Assembly: GCF_020783335.1 (NCBI RefSeq)
Contig: NZ_CP086068.1
Location: 3,596,001 to 3,660,000, forward strand
Direction of reading: 5' to 3'
DNA from: Mucilaginibacter daejeonensis
GTDB lineage: Bacteria > Bacteroidota > Bacteroidia > Sphingobacteriales > Sphingobacteriaceae
DNA length: 64,000 nucleotides
Every line of letters starts with the position of its first letter. Within the stretch, counting starts at the first letter, position 1. A program made the position numbers and the translations under genes. Below the pieces are notes generated by a model. The model searched no databases and had not been told where the DNA came from. It saw only the letters and a program-made list of their open reading frames with translations. Positions 51,438 to 60,175 of this stretch are shown in pieces.

Positions 51438-52736
51438 ATGAATTACCAGCAAACCCTCGAATATCTATACACTCAACTCCCCATGTTCACCAGGGTGGGT
51501 GCGTCGGCTTTTAAAAAGGACCTGACCAATACGCTGGCGTTGTGCGAGGTATTGGATAACCCGCAACACAAATTCAAAAGCATTCACATAGGTGGCACCA
51601 ATGGCAAGGGTTCTACCTCGCATATGCTGGCCGCGGTGTTGCAAATGGCCGGTTATAAGACCGGGTTATATACTTCCCCTCATCTGAAAGATTTTCGCGA
51701 ACGCATACGCATCAACGGCGAAATGATCAGCGAGGCCGAAGTGGTGGACTTTGTGGCCAACCAACAAGCCCATATCGATGCTATACAGCCCTCATTTTTT
51801 GAAATGACAGTAGCCCTTGCGTTCGATATATTCGCTCGCCACGAGGTGGATATCGCCATCATAGAGGTAGGCTTGGGTGGCCGGTTGGACAGCACCAACG
51901 TGATCACGCCTTTGCTATCTATCATTACCAACATCGGCTGGGATCATATGAATATGCTGGGCAATACGCTCCCTGAAATAGCAGGTGAGAAAGCTGGCAT
52001 CATCAAGCCGCACATCCCCGTTATCATTGGTGAGCGCCAACATGAAATAGAACAGGTCTTCATCGATAAAGCGGCTGCTCAACACGCTGATATCAGATTC
52101 GCGTCAGATCATTTTGGGATCATACAAAACGATCAGCCTGCTGATCAGGCGCTACGCAATGTGACCGTTGTTCCAGCACAAGCTAATGCACAGGCCTCCT
52201 ATCAACTGCAACTTGACCTTACCGGAACTTACCAACTAAAGAACGTGAAAAGCGTACTGCTCGCTGTTGAAGAACTCAATAAGCAGGGCTTTGTGATAAC
52301 CACTGATCAGGTAAAGCAGGCTTTGGCAAAGGTCAAGACGCTGACCGGATTACAAGGACGCTGGCAAACACTCAGCACGCACCCGCTCACCATTTGCGAT
52401 ACCGGCCACAACCCCGACGGCATACAAGAGGTTTTGAAGAACATAGCGGCCATTCAATTTGACCACCTGCATTTTGTGTTAGGTATGGTGAACGATAAGG
52501 ATATCACCAAGGTGCTTAAACTCCTTCCCCGAAACGCTACGTACTACTTTTGCCGGCCCGACCTGCCGCGTGGTCTCGAAGCCGAAAGCCTTCAGGAACA
52601 AGCACAGGCCGTAGGACTGCAGGGCGAAGTGTACCCATCGGTATTACAAGCACTGAAAGCCGCCCAGCAAAAGGCCACCGACCGCGACCTGGTATTTGCC
52701 GGTGGAAGTACCTTTGTGGTGGCCGAAATAGTTTGA
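51438..52736 (+). CDS. folC: Bifunctional dihydrofolate / folylpolyglutamate synthase
   Basis: FolC joins glutamate to dihydropteroate and adds further glutamates to folates. It is 432 residues from the ATG at 51438. The longer frame from 51384 begins within a dispersed repeat, and its first 18 residues have no family match. Visible motifs are the ATP loop GGTNGKGSTSHMLAAVLQ, the SPHLKDFRERI loop, the metal site VGLGGRLDSTNV and the C-terminal DTGHNPDGIQEVLKNI motif. Confidence 0.96.
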   Translation: MNYQQTLEYLYTQLPMFTRVGASAFKKDLTNTLALCEVLDNPQHKFKSIHIGGTNGKGSTSHMLAAVLQMAGYKTGLYTSPHLKDFRERIRINGEMISEAEVVDFVANQQAHIDAIQPSFFEMTVALAFDIFARHEVDIAIIEVGLGGRLDSTNVITPLLSIITNIGWDHMNMLGNTLPEIAGEKAGIIKPHIPVIIGERQHEIEQVFIDKAAAQHADIRFASDHFGIIQNDQPADQALRNVTVVPAQANAQASYQLQLDLTGTYQLKNVKSVLLAVEELNKQGFVITTDQVKQALAKVKTLTGLQGRWQTLSTHPLTICDTGHNPDGIQEVLKNIAAIQFDHLHFVLGMVNDKDITKVLKLLPRNATYYFCRPDLPRGLEAESLQEQAQAVGLQGEVYPSVLQALKAAQQKATDRDLVFAGGSTFVVAEIV

Positions 52737-52838
52737 TATATTTGGGAAAGTTCAGGGCTCATGATCGATTGGAAATGGTCCTTTTTTGGAGGCCATACCA
52801 CAAGTTACAGCCATGAACGATGCACCTAACATACTACC

Positions 52839-53837
52839 ATGGCCTACCTACCTTTAGCCTCACGATATGAGGAAATGACCTACCGTCGCTGCGGCAATAG
52901 CGGCATCCAACTACCGGCACTTTCATTGGGCCTATGGCACAACTTCGGTGGTGTGGATGTTTTCGAGAGCTACCGCAAGATCCTGCAACTGGCGTTCGAC
53001 AGCGGCATCACCCACTTTGATCTGGCCAACAATTATGGTCCGCCATATGGCTCGGCCGAAGAGAACTTTGGCATCCTGCTTAAAAAGGACCTTGCCGCAC
53101 ATCGCGACGAGCTCATCATCTCGAGCAAAGCAGGTTATGACATGTGGCCCGGCCCTTATGGCAACTGGGGTTCCAAAAAGTACTTGGTAGCCAGTTTGGA
53201 CCAGAGCCTCAAGCGCATGGGACTTGACTATGTGGACATCTTTTATCACCATCGCCCCGACCCTGATACGCCTTTAGAAGAGACCATGGGTGCGTTAGAC
53301 CTTATCGTCCGCCAGGGTAAAGCGCTTTACGTAGGCATATCCAATTACCAGGCCACCGAAGCTAAACAAGCCATCGATATCTTAAAGCGTTTGGGCACAC
53401 CTTGCCTGATCCATCAGCCTAAATACTCTATGTTCGAACGTTGGGTAGAAGGCGGCTTGCTCGATGTATTGGAGCAGGAAGGTGTAGGCTGCATTCCCTT
53501 TTCGCCATTGGCGCAAGGCATGCTTACCAATAAATACCTGCACGGCATCCCCGAAGGGTCAAGAGCCGCCAAGGCTTCAGGCCACCTGCAAACAGAGGCC
53601 ATTACTGATGCAAAGATCGCACAGATCAGGCAACTGAACGATATAGCCATCACCCGTGACCAAACGCTTGCTCAAATGGCGCTGGCCTGGTTAATGAAGG
53701 ACAAGCGGGTCACCTCAGTGCTGATCGGCGCCAGTAAGCCCGAGCAACTGGCCGACTCGCTTAAATGCCTACAAAACACCCATTTTGAAGCAGAAGAACT
53801 GAACCAGATAGAGAACATTTTACAGAACAGACCATAA
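52839..53837 (+). CDS. Aldo/keto reductase, YghZ/glyceraldehyde-phosphate reductase-like
   Basis: The 332-residue NADPH-dependent oxidoreductase has a TIM-barrel fold. The catalytic tetrad can be seen as D in THFDLANNYG with the following Y, K in ISSKAGYDMW, and H in FYHHRPDPDTPLEET. The segment WPGPYGNWGSKKYLVASLDQSL is typical of the YghZ / L-glyceraldehyde-3-phosphate reductase group. It overlaps the next oxidoreductase by one base (TAATG). The pair probably works on related sugar or inositol-like compounds. Confidence 0.92.
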   Translation: MAYLPLASRYEEMTYRRCGNSGIQLPALSLGLWHNFGGVDVFESYRKILQLAFDSGITHFDLANNYGPPYGSAEENFGILLKKDLAAHRDELIISSKAGYDMWPGPYGNWGSKKYLVASLDQSLKRMGLDYVDIFYHHRPDPDTPLEETMGALDLIVRQGKALYVGISNYQATEAKQAIDILKRLGTPCLIHQPKYSMFERWVEGGLLDVLEQEGVGCIPFSPLAQGMLTNKYLHGIPEGSRAAKASGHLQTEAITDAKIAQIRQLNDIAITRDQTLAQMALAWLMKDKRVTSVLIGASKPEQLADSLKCLQNTHFEAEELNQIENILQNRP

Positions 53838-54811
53838 TGCAAAATATCAATTGGGGTATCATTGGCTGCGGCAACGTGACCGAAAAAAAGAGCGGACCAG
53901 CTTTTAACAAAGTGACGGGTAGCCAGTTAGTGGCCGTGATGCGTCGTGATGCTGAAAAAGCTGCCGATTACGCAAGCCGTCACAACGTAGGTAAATGGTA
54001 CAACAATGCCGATGAGGTATTCAACGACCCCGAGATCAACGCCATCTATATCGCCACCCCGCCGTCTTCGCACCTGGAATACACGCTGGCCGCCCTTCAA
54101 AAAGGCATGGCCGTTTATGTGGAAAAGCCTGTTGCCATGAACGCCGCAGAAGCCCAGCACATGGCCGAGGCCGCCCGCACTTACGGTGGTAAACTGGTGG
54201 TGGCTCACTATCGCCGCCGTTTACCCATGTTTCTGAAAGTGAAGGAACTACTGGATAACAAAGCGATAGGTGATGTTCGCACCATACAAATGCGTTTATG
54301 GCAAAGCCGTAAGCCTGCATTAGTGACCAAAGACGCACCCAACTGGCGTACCGACCCAAACATCTCAGGCGGTGGTTATTTCCATGACCTGGCCCCTCAT
54401 CAACTCGACCTGATGCTGTACTTTTTTGGTCAGCCGCTCCGTTATCAGGGCTTTAGCCTCAACCAATCAGGCGATACTCCCGCCGACGATCATGTGACCG
54501 GTTCGATACTGTTCGCCAATAACACCGTGTTCAACGGTTCATGGTGCTTCAATGTGGCCGAAAATGAGAACATGGACCGTTGCGAGATCATTGGCAGCGA
54601 AGGCAGTATCAGCTTCGCGGTGTTCGGCACATCGGTCACGGTAAAGGTAGGGCCACGCGAAGAGGTATTTGAGTTTGAGCACCCCGAGAACATTCAGCAC
54701 CCTATGATCAGTAGTGTGGTAGGTTACCTGAACGGCGAGGAAGCTAACCCTTGCACCATTGATGAAGCGATCACTTTAATGAAAATAATAGATACTTTTA
54801 CCACGAATTGA
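53837..54811 (+). CDS. Gfo/Idh/MocA-family oxidoreductase
   Basis: The 324-residue NAD(P)-dependent dehydrogenase starts with a Rossmann fold (IGCGNVTEKKSG in the glycine-rich loop), the conserved EKPVA (about 95-99) with its catalytic lysine, and the C-terminal substrate domain with GGGYFHDLAPHQLDLMLYFFG, where DLAPHQLD holds the active-site histidine. Substrates in the family are sugars, inositols or related polyols. Its start overlaps the upstream aldo/keto reductase stop by one base. Confidence 0.93.
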   Translation: MQNINWGIIGCGNVTEKKSGPAFNKVTGSQLVAVMRRDAEKAADYASRHNVGKWYNNADEVFNDPEINAIYIATPPSSHLEYTLAALQKGMAVYVEKPVAMNAAEAQHMAEAARTYGGKLVVAHYRRRLPMFLKVKELLDNKAIGDVRTIQMRLWQSRKPALVTKDAPNWRTDPNISGGGYFHDLAPHQLDLMLYFFGQPLRYQGFSLNQSGDTPADDHVTGSILFANNTVFNGSWCFNVAENENMDRCEIIGSEGSISFAVFGTSVTVKVGPREEVFEFEHPENIQHPMISSVVGYLNGEEANPCTIDEAITLMKIIDTFTTN

Positions 54812-54850
54812 TCGTATCTATAAACGAAACTAAAAGTTCATTTTGATAAC

Positions 54851-55369
54851 ATGAAGAACCTGTTCAGAAAATTCGCATTTGTTGGCCTCATGATGGCCGC
54901 TATCACGGCATCGGCCCAGCAGCCTAAAAAGCCACGCCCAAGTCCTCCGGATACCGTGAGAGCTACCTTGAACAACGGCACAGCCGTACAAGTGGCCTAC
55001 AGCCAGCCATCAGTAAAAGGTCGTACCATCGGTACCGACATTGCTCCTTATGGTAAATGGTGGCGTACTGGTGCCAACGAGATCACTACCGTTGAGTTCA
55101 GCAAAGATGTGAAGGTAGAAGGCAAGGCCCTCCCTGCTGGTAAATATGCCTTGTACACTATTCCTGGTGAAAAAGAGTGGACCATTATCTTTAATAAGGA
55201 CAACAAGAACTGGGGAACCAAATATGAAGAAGCTGACGACGTATTGCGCGTGACCGTGAAGACCGGTAAGTCGGCAGCCTTTGTGGAGCAACTGAAATTT
55301 ATGGTTGACCCAGCCGGAAAGATCAGCTTTGCCTGGGGCGATAAGTTAGTGGCTTTCAAAGTGAAATAA
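54851..55369 (+). CDS. Exported DUF2911 protein
   Basis: The 172-residue protein has a signal peptide (1-22, ending ASA-QQ) and the DUF2911 domain: VQVAYSQPSVKGRTIGTDIAPYGKWWRTGANEITTVEFSKDV, LPAGKYALYTIPG, and the closing KISFAWGDKLVAFKVK. The family is widespread in Bacteroidota, periplasmic and of unknown function. The gene ends in a strong two-way terminator. Confidence 0.92.
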   Translation: MKNLFRKFAFVGLMMAAITASAQQPKKPRPSPPDTVRATLNNGTAVQVAYSQPSVKGRTIGTDIAPYGKWWRTGANEITTVEFSKDVKVEGKALPAGKYALYTIPGEKEWTIIFNKDNKNWGTKYEEADDVLRVTVKTGKSAAFVEQLKFMVDPAGKISFAWGDKLVAFKVK

Positions 55370-55386
55370 GCTGTAAAATTCAAGAT

Positions 55387-55428
55387 AAAACAAGAAAAGC
55401 CGTGCAAATGCATGGCTTTTCTTGTTTT
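55387..55428. terminator. Bidirectional intrinsic terminator
   Basis: A 20-bp stem with one mismatch (55387-55406 with 55409-55428) starts with AAAA on one side and ends with TTTT on the other. It lies between the convergent DUF2911 and DUF6496 genes and serves both. Confidence 0.88.
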
Positions 55429-55442
55429 TATAGGACCGTTTA

Positions 55443-55619
55443 TCAGTCTTTCTTCTTGGGTACTTTGGCACCTTCCTTACGTGCTTCAGACAGGCCAATG
55501 GCTACCGCTTGTTTCTTGCTGGTCACTTTTTTTCCGCTGCCGCTTTTCAGTTTGCCTTCTTTCATCTCATGCATGGTCTCCCCCACTTTTTCCTGAGCCT
55601 TTGCTGAATATTTTGCCAT
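55443..55619 (-). CDS. Small basic DUF6496-type protein
   Basis: A 58-residue protein, below common length cut-offs. Reading from the ATG at 55617-55619 gives MAKYSAKAQEKVGETMHEMK, then a lysine/glycine-rich part and a KKQAVAIGLSEARKEGAKVP ending in KKKD. This matches the small DUF6496 family and recalls plasmid-type short basic proteins with the repeat pattern K-Q-A-V-A-I-G-L-S-E-A-R. It may bind nucleic acid. It converges with the DUF2911 gene and shares its terminator. Confidence 0.85.
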   Translation of the reverse strand: MAKYSAKAQEKVGETMHEMKEGKLKSGSGKKVTSKKQAVAIGLSEARKEGAKVPKKKD

Positions 55620-55655
55620 GGTGTATATCAGTTTATGTTATATGAATAACTATGG

Positions 55656-56315
55656 CTATGGTGCAAAAGTTTTGACCACCTGTTCAAGTGCGTCCAGATC
55701 ATTGGAGTTGATGAGTTTGACATTACGGGTGATCGTCTCTGCGTCCCAGTCCCACCACCTCAGCTTGAGCAAGCGGCTGATCGTATCCTCGTCATAACGC
55801 ATGCGGATCACCTTGGCCGGGTTTCCACCAACGATCGCATAGTCGGGCACATCGTGCGTTACCACGCTCCGGGTAGCTATGATGGCACCGTTACCTACTT
55901 TTACGCCCGGCATAAACATAGCGTCGTGGCCTATCCATACATCATTACCGATCACCGTGTCACCTTTGTGCGGATACTTGGTGGTCAGGTCGGCCCCTTC
56001 ATGTACAGCCTCCCAACCATGGCCAAAAATGGCGAAGGGGAAGGTGGAGACAGGCGCTAACTCATGATTACCGCCATTCATGATGAACTTTGCGCCACTC
56101 GCAATAGCGCAAAACTTACCAATGATCAGCTTATCGCCCAGGAACTCGAAATGGTAAAGGACGTTCTTCTCGAAGTTATAGGCATCCACGGTATCATCAT
56201 AGTAGGTATAATCGCCCACGATGATATTGGGGCGGGTGATGATATTTTTGAGGAACACCAGGTTAGGATAATGCTCTAACGGATGTATCTTATGAGGATC
56301 AGGACCTTGCAGCAT
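55656..56315 (-). CDS. Vat-like xenobiotic acyltransferase (streptogramin acetyltransferase homologue)
   Basis: The 219-residue protein has a left-handed beta-helix of hexapeptide repeats. It closely follows the Vat/CatB type: DYTYYDD near the start, LIIGKFCAIASGAKFIMNGGNHE (catalytic histidine at about residue 83), FGHGWE, GDTVIGNDVWIGHDAMFMPGVKVGNGAIIA and VGGNPAKVIRMRYD. Vat enzymes acetylate streptogramin A using acetyl-CoA. Chromosomal homologues are common and need not give resistance. No mobile element or resistance gene is nearby. It is divergent from nothing and stands alone. Confidence 0.88.
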   Translation of the reverse strand: MLQGPDPHKIHPLEHYPNLVFLKNIITRPNIIVGDYTYYDDTVDAYNFEKNVLYHFEFLGDKLIIGKFCAIASGAKFIMNGGNHELAPVSTFPFAIFGHGWEAVHEGADLTTKYPHKGDTVIGNDVWIGHDAMFMPGVKVGNGAIIATRSVVTHDVPDYAIVGGNPAKVIRMRYDEDTISRLLKLRWWDWDAETITRNVKLINSNDLDALEQVVKTFAP

Positions 56316-56396
56316 AACTTAGATAATTTGGTGTAAGGCAAAATTAGACAATTTGCTCGGAGGATATCAGGTATCACAGATAGCATATTAAAATAT

Positions 56397-56426
56397 AAAG
56401 GGCCACATCGATTGATGCGGCCCTTT
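56397..56426 (-). terminator. Intrinsic terminator of the TlpA-fold gene
   Basis: A 13-bp stem with one mismatch (56397-56409 with 56414-56426, AAAGGGCCACATC), loop GATT. On the minus strand it is followed by an AT-rich stretch (ATATTTTA). It lies 65 bp beyond the gene's stop. Confidence 0.7.
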
Positions 56427-56490
56427 TTGCTTTACACTGCTTTGTGTTGTTCGTTGTTCTCTTTGTTTCTATGTTGCTGATGCGCCTGGC

Positions 56491-57267
56491 TTATTTGCTG
56501 GCCAGGGTCAGTTCCTTTACATCGGCTGCACCTGCGGTGGTCTTCAGCGTCTCGATGGTCTTGCCGATCCAGTAAGCATTAGCGGCATTGTAACCGGTAG
56601 TGTGGTATTGTACCAAGCCGTGCTGATCGATCACTACGTCCGTCGGTTGACCAACTACGCCTAACCTGCTGCTCAGTTCTTTGCCGTTCTCCAGGTGCTG
56701 GTAGGCCAGTGGGCTATATTTCAGGAACTCTTCTACCGTTTTTTTATCATCCAGTGGTACGGACAGGAACACCACGTCACCATCTGCTTTGTAAGTTACG
56801 GCCAGTTCGTTCAGGTCTGGCAATTGCTGACGGCATTGGATGTTGTTCACATACCAGAAGCTCATCACCACGATCTTGCCTTTTAGTTTCTCATTGGTCC
56901 ACTGCTCACCGGCATAGCTTTTTTCTTTCAGTTTTTTGCCGAAGGCCTGACCGGTAGTGAAGAACGGGCTTTCTGCCGGTTTACCCATCTTAGCGAACTT
57001 GGCATCTCTTGCAGCTTTGCTCATTTTTACTAAACGCAAGGCGCCTTTACCGTTCTCCATCACTACTACCTTTACTTCGTAGCGGCCGCTGTTCACTAAG
57101 GTGGTCCAGGCAGTGTAATCCACTTTACGTCCTGCTGAGTCCAGTATAACCGAGCGCTCGTCCAAACGTGGCAGGCGATATACTTTTTGCGGGCCTGAGG
57201 TGCTGGTCTGGGCCTTTGCGAAGGTCACGGTAAGTAAAAGGGCGATGGTGTAAAGCAGTGTTCTCAT
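56491..57267 (-). CDS. Exported TlpA/thioredoxin-fold protein lacking the first active-site cysteine
   Basis: The protein is 258 residues from the ATG at 57265-57267, which gives a clean signal peptide (MRTLLYTIALLLTVTFAKA). A longer frame from 57366 lacks one. Residues 20-120 form a domain not recognised (RLDERSVILDSAGRKVDYTAW). A redoxin domain follows (about 130-250: LKGKIVVMSFWYVNNIQCRQQLPDLNEL, VVFLSVPLDDKKTVEEFLKYS, and VVGQPTDVVIDQHG with its cis-proline region). Where TlpA has WCxxC, it has NNIQC, so only the second cysteine remains. Activity as a disulfide reductase is doubtful; a one-cysteine peroxidase or a binding role is possible. Confidence 0.83.
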   Translation of the reverse strand: MRTLLYTIALLLTVTFAKAQTSTSGPQKVYRLPRLDERSVILDSAGRKVDYTAWTTLVNSGRYEVKVVVMENGKGALRLVKMSKAARDAKFAKMGKPAESPFFTTGQAFGKKLKEKSYAGEQWTNEKLKGKIVVMSFWYVNNIQCRQQLPDLNELAVTYKADGDVVFLSVPLDDKKTVEEFLKYSPLAYQHLENGKELSSRLGVVGQPTDVVIDQHGLVQYHTTGYNAANAYWIGKTIETLKTTAGAADVKELTLASK

Positions 57268-57613
57268 TGTTATTGTTATTAGGGGTGTTATGCTTAAGGT
57301 ATAGGCAAACGCTGTTCCCATAAAATACGCCCCACTGCTCAAAACGGCCTTTTTTGCCATTTTCACAAGAAACGCCTGCCAAAACGCCTCATTTTCGCCA
57401 AATGAGACCCCACATTTTACCGATCGTTAAATTGTTAAGCCAGGCGACATTTTTATCGCCGGGGGAAATATTCCCCAACACTCGCTACCTCAACTCCCCG
57501 CTTCCCCAATGCGTGGGCACTTTCGCCACGGTTAAAATGTGAAATATTGATCGAGCTGATGCATTAGATAGCGGTACAGGCGACTAAACAGCCTCATTAC
57601 TTCTACCAAATAA
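57268..57613. other. Intergenic region with two adjacent hairpins
   Basis: About 350 bp with no gene between hppA and the redoxin-type gene. Two hairpins sit side by side at 57443-57460 (GGCGA/TCGCC) and 57462-57476 (GGGGAA-ATA-TTCCCC). They may form a structured leader of the leftward redoxin gene; nothing else is recognised. Confidence 0.4.
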
Positions 57614-57642
57614 AAAAGGCTGTACGGTCAGTACAGCCTTTT
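57605..57642 (-). terminator. Intrinsic terminator of hppA
   Basis: A perfect 12-bp stem (57614-57625 with 57631-57642, AAAAGGCTGTAC), loop GGTCA. On the minus strand it is followed by TTTTTTATTTGG. It lies 19 bp beyond the hppA stop. Confidence 0.9.
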
Positions 57643-57660
57643 GCTTCGTTGATATTGTAT

Positions 57661-59895
57661 TCAAGCGTTTTTATCTACATAAATATGATGAGGAACCTTC
57701 GACCGCAGATCCAGCTCTTTCTGAATGTGCTTACTCGTTCCTACTTCCTGGTGTAAATGCGGAGCGATTACCAATGACACGATCGACATCAGTTTTATTA
57801 GAATATTCATGGATGGCCCTGATGTATCTTTGAATGGATCGCCCACCGTATCACCCGTAACAGATGCCTTGTGCGGGTCTGATTTTTTGTAAAAGGTCTC
57901 GCCATTGATCACCACACCTTTCTCGAACGATTTCTTGGCGTTGTCCCAAGCGCCGCCGGCATTGCTTTGGAAGATGCCCATCAGCACACCCGAAACCGTA
58001 ACACCGGCCAGCAGGCCGCCCAGTACCTCAGGCCCAAAGGCGAAGCCAATGATGATCGGCGTGATCAGCGCGATCAGTCCCGGAGCCATCATTTCGCGGA
58101 TGGATGCCTTGGTCGAAATGGCCACGCACTTTTCGTATTCAGGCTTGGCCTTATACTCCATAATGCCCGGTATCTCCCTGAACTGTCTCCGCACCTCCTC
58201 AACCATTGACATGGCCGCACGGCCCACTGCGGCAATTGCAAGCGAGGAGAAGATGAACGGGATCATGCCACCCACGAACAACCCGGCTAATACATCGGCT
58301 TTATATATGTCGATGTGATCGATACCAGCCACGCCCACAAAAGCGGCGAACAAGGCCAGCGAGGTCAAGGCAGCGGAAGCAATGGCAAAGCCTTTACCTG
58401 TGGCCGCTGTAGTGTTACCTACCGCATCCAGGTTATCGGTACGGTGGCGTACTTCCTCAGGTAATTGGTTCATTTCAGCAATGCCTCCGGCGTTGTCAGC
58501 TATAGGACCGAAGGCATCGATAGCCAGTTGCATGGCCGTGGTGGCCATCATACCCGCGGCCGCAATAGCCACGCCATAGAGGCCGGCAAAATGGTAAGAA
58601 CCATAGATACCTGCCGCTAATACCAGGATCGGCAGTACGGTAGATTCCATACCTACCGACAATCCACCGATGATGTTGGTGGCATGACCGGTGGACGACT
58701 GCCTGATAATGCTCATGACCGGGCGCTTGCCCATGGCCGTATAATATTCGGTAATTATCGACATCAGCGTGCCTACCACCAGCCCAACCACAATGGACAG
58801 GAATACCCCCATGCGATCAAATACCAGTGCACCAGCTTTGATCACGCCATTGGCCTCGTCACGTACCAGGTGGAATTGCCCCTGAGGTAACATCCATTGC
58901 ACCACAAAATAGGTGGCAATCGCTGTAAGCAATATGGACGACCAGTTACCGATGTTCAACGCGTTCTGCACGCTATCGGTCTCGGTCTTGATGCGAACGA
59001 AGGATGCACTAATGATCGAAAAGATCAGCCCCATCCCGGCGATCACCATGGGCAATAACACCGGGGCAATGCCGCCAAAATTGTCATGGGATACGATCTC
59101 GCGACCTAAGACCATGGTCGCCAGGATGGTGGCCACATACGAGCCAAAAAGGTCGGCGCCCATGCCGGCCACGTCGCCTACGTTGTCGCCAACATTATCA
59201 GCTATGGTGGCGGGGTTGCGCACGTCGTCCTCTGGTATACCGGCCTCCACCTTGCCTACCAGGTCGGCGCCTACGTCGGCCGCTTTGGTGTAAATGCCAC
59301 CGCCCACGCGCGCGAACAAGGCGATAGATTCAGCACCTAAAGAGAAGCCGGCCAATACCTCCAATGCTTTTGACATGGCCTCGCCATTGACGTTACCGCC
59401 GGTCTTGACCACATACAAGTGATAAAATAAGATAAAAAGCGAACCCAAACCCAGTACCGCTAAACCGGCAACGCCAAGGCCCATCACGGTGCCGCCGATG
59501 AACGATACTTTAAGTGCTTTAGGAAGACTGGTCTTGGCAGCCTCGGTGGTACGCACGTTGGCTTTTGTAGCAATGCGCATACCCAAATACCCTGCAAAAG
59601 CCGACAAGAACGCCCCTATCAGGAACGATACCGCGATCACCGGGCTCGAGTTTTGCACTGTAGTGCCCGACCAAGCCAGTAAAATGACCGCGATCACCGC
59701 AAAGTAACTGAGCACTTTCCACTCGGCACGCAAAAAGGCCATGGCGCCATCGGCAATGTAGCCTGCCAATTGGTTCATGCCTGCATCGCCCGATGGTTGC
59801 TTGACCACCCAAGCCGATTTCACTGCCATGGCCAACAGGCCAATGATACCCACTAAGGGTATACAATAGATCAGATAATGGTACAGAAGATCCAT
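57661..59895 (-). CDS. hppA: Membrane-bound ion-translocating pyrophosphatase, K+-dependent type
   Basis: The 744-residue enzyme splits pyrophosphate and pumps H+ and/or Na+ out of the cell through about 16 membrane helices. The active-site motifs are [11 protein letters not shown] (with the preceding GGGIYTKAA) and [20 protein letters not shown]. The segment [10 protein letters not shown] has alanine at the position that is lysine in K+-independent enzymes, so it belongs to the K+-dependent class, which contains the Na+ pumps and Na+/H+ pumps of Bacteroidota. It ends at a strong terminator and appears monocistronic. Confidence 0.97.
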   Translation of the reverse strand: MDLLYHYLIYCIPLVGIIGLLAMAVKSAWVVKQPSGDAGMNQLAGYIADGAMAFLRAEWKVLSYFAVIAVILLAWSGTTVQNSSPVIAVSFLIGAFLSAFAGYLGMRIATKANVRTTEAAKTSLPKALKVSFIGGTVMGLGVAGLAVLGLGSLFILFYHLYVVKTGGNVNGEAMSKALEVLAGFSLGAESIALFARVGGGIYTKAADVGADLVGKVEAGIPEDDVRNPATIADNVGDNVGDVAGMGADLFGSYVATILATMVLGREIVSHDNFGGIAPVLLPMVIAGMGLIFSIISASFVRIKTETDSVQNALNIGNWSSILLTAIATYFVVQWMLPQGQFHLVRDEANGVIKAGALVFDRMGVFLSIVVGLVVGTLMSIITEYYTAMGKRPVMSIIRQSSTGHATNIIGGLSVGMESTVLPILVLAAGIYGSYHFAGLYGVAIAAAGMMATTAMQLAIDAFGPIADNAGGIAEMNQLPEEVRHRTDNLDAVGNTTAATGKGFAIASAALTSLALFAAFVGVAGIDHIDIYKADVLAGLFVGGMIPFIFSSLAIAAVGRAAMSMVEEVRRQFREIPGIMEYKAKPEYEKCVAISTKASIREMMAPGLIALITPIIIGFAFGPEVLGGLLAGVTVSGVLMGIFQSNAGGAWDNAKKSFEKGVVINGETFYKKSDPHKASVTGDTVGDPFKDTSGPSMNILIKLMSIVSLVIAPHLHQEVGTSKHIQKELDLRSKVPHHIYVDKNA

Positions 59896-60175
59896 AATTT
59901 AGTTGGTTTTAAGAAAGTTATGATTGGTTATAACGAATGTGCGAAAAAAATAACTGAATAAAGCAATAGCCTGCATATCAACGCAAAAGATAATTTGGTT
60001 AAATGGTGTCCACCCGTGATCAGGGATGATCGCCGGCCCGTTCTTCTCCACGTCCACGTGGTATGGTCAGCCGTGCAGGCACGGATTAGATCATTTTAGC
60101 CTCTTAATATTTTCGTTACCACAGTGCTTTCCCAACATTTTTGGATAGATTAGGGCTTCAAACCCCAAATTATTG

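Noticed and set aside
55656..56315. Acquired antibiotic-resistance island around the Vat-like gene
   Set aside because: No integrase, transposon end or other resistance gene is nearby and composition is like its neighbours.
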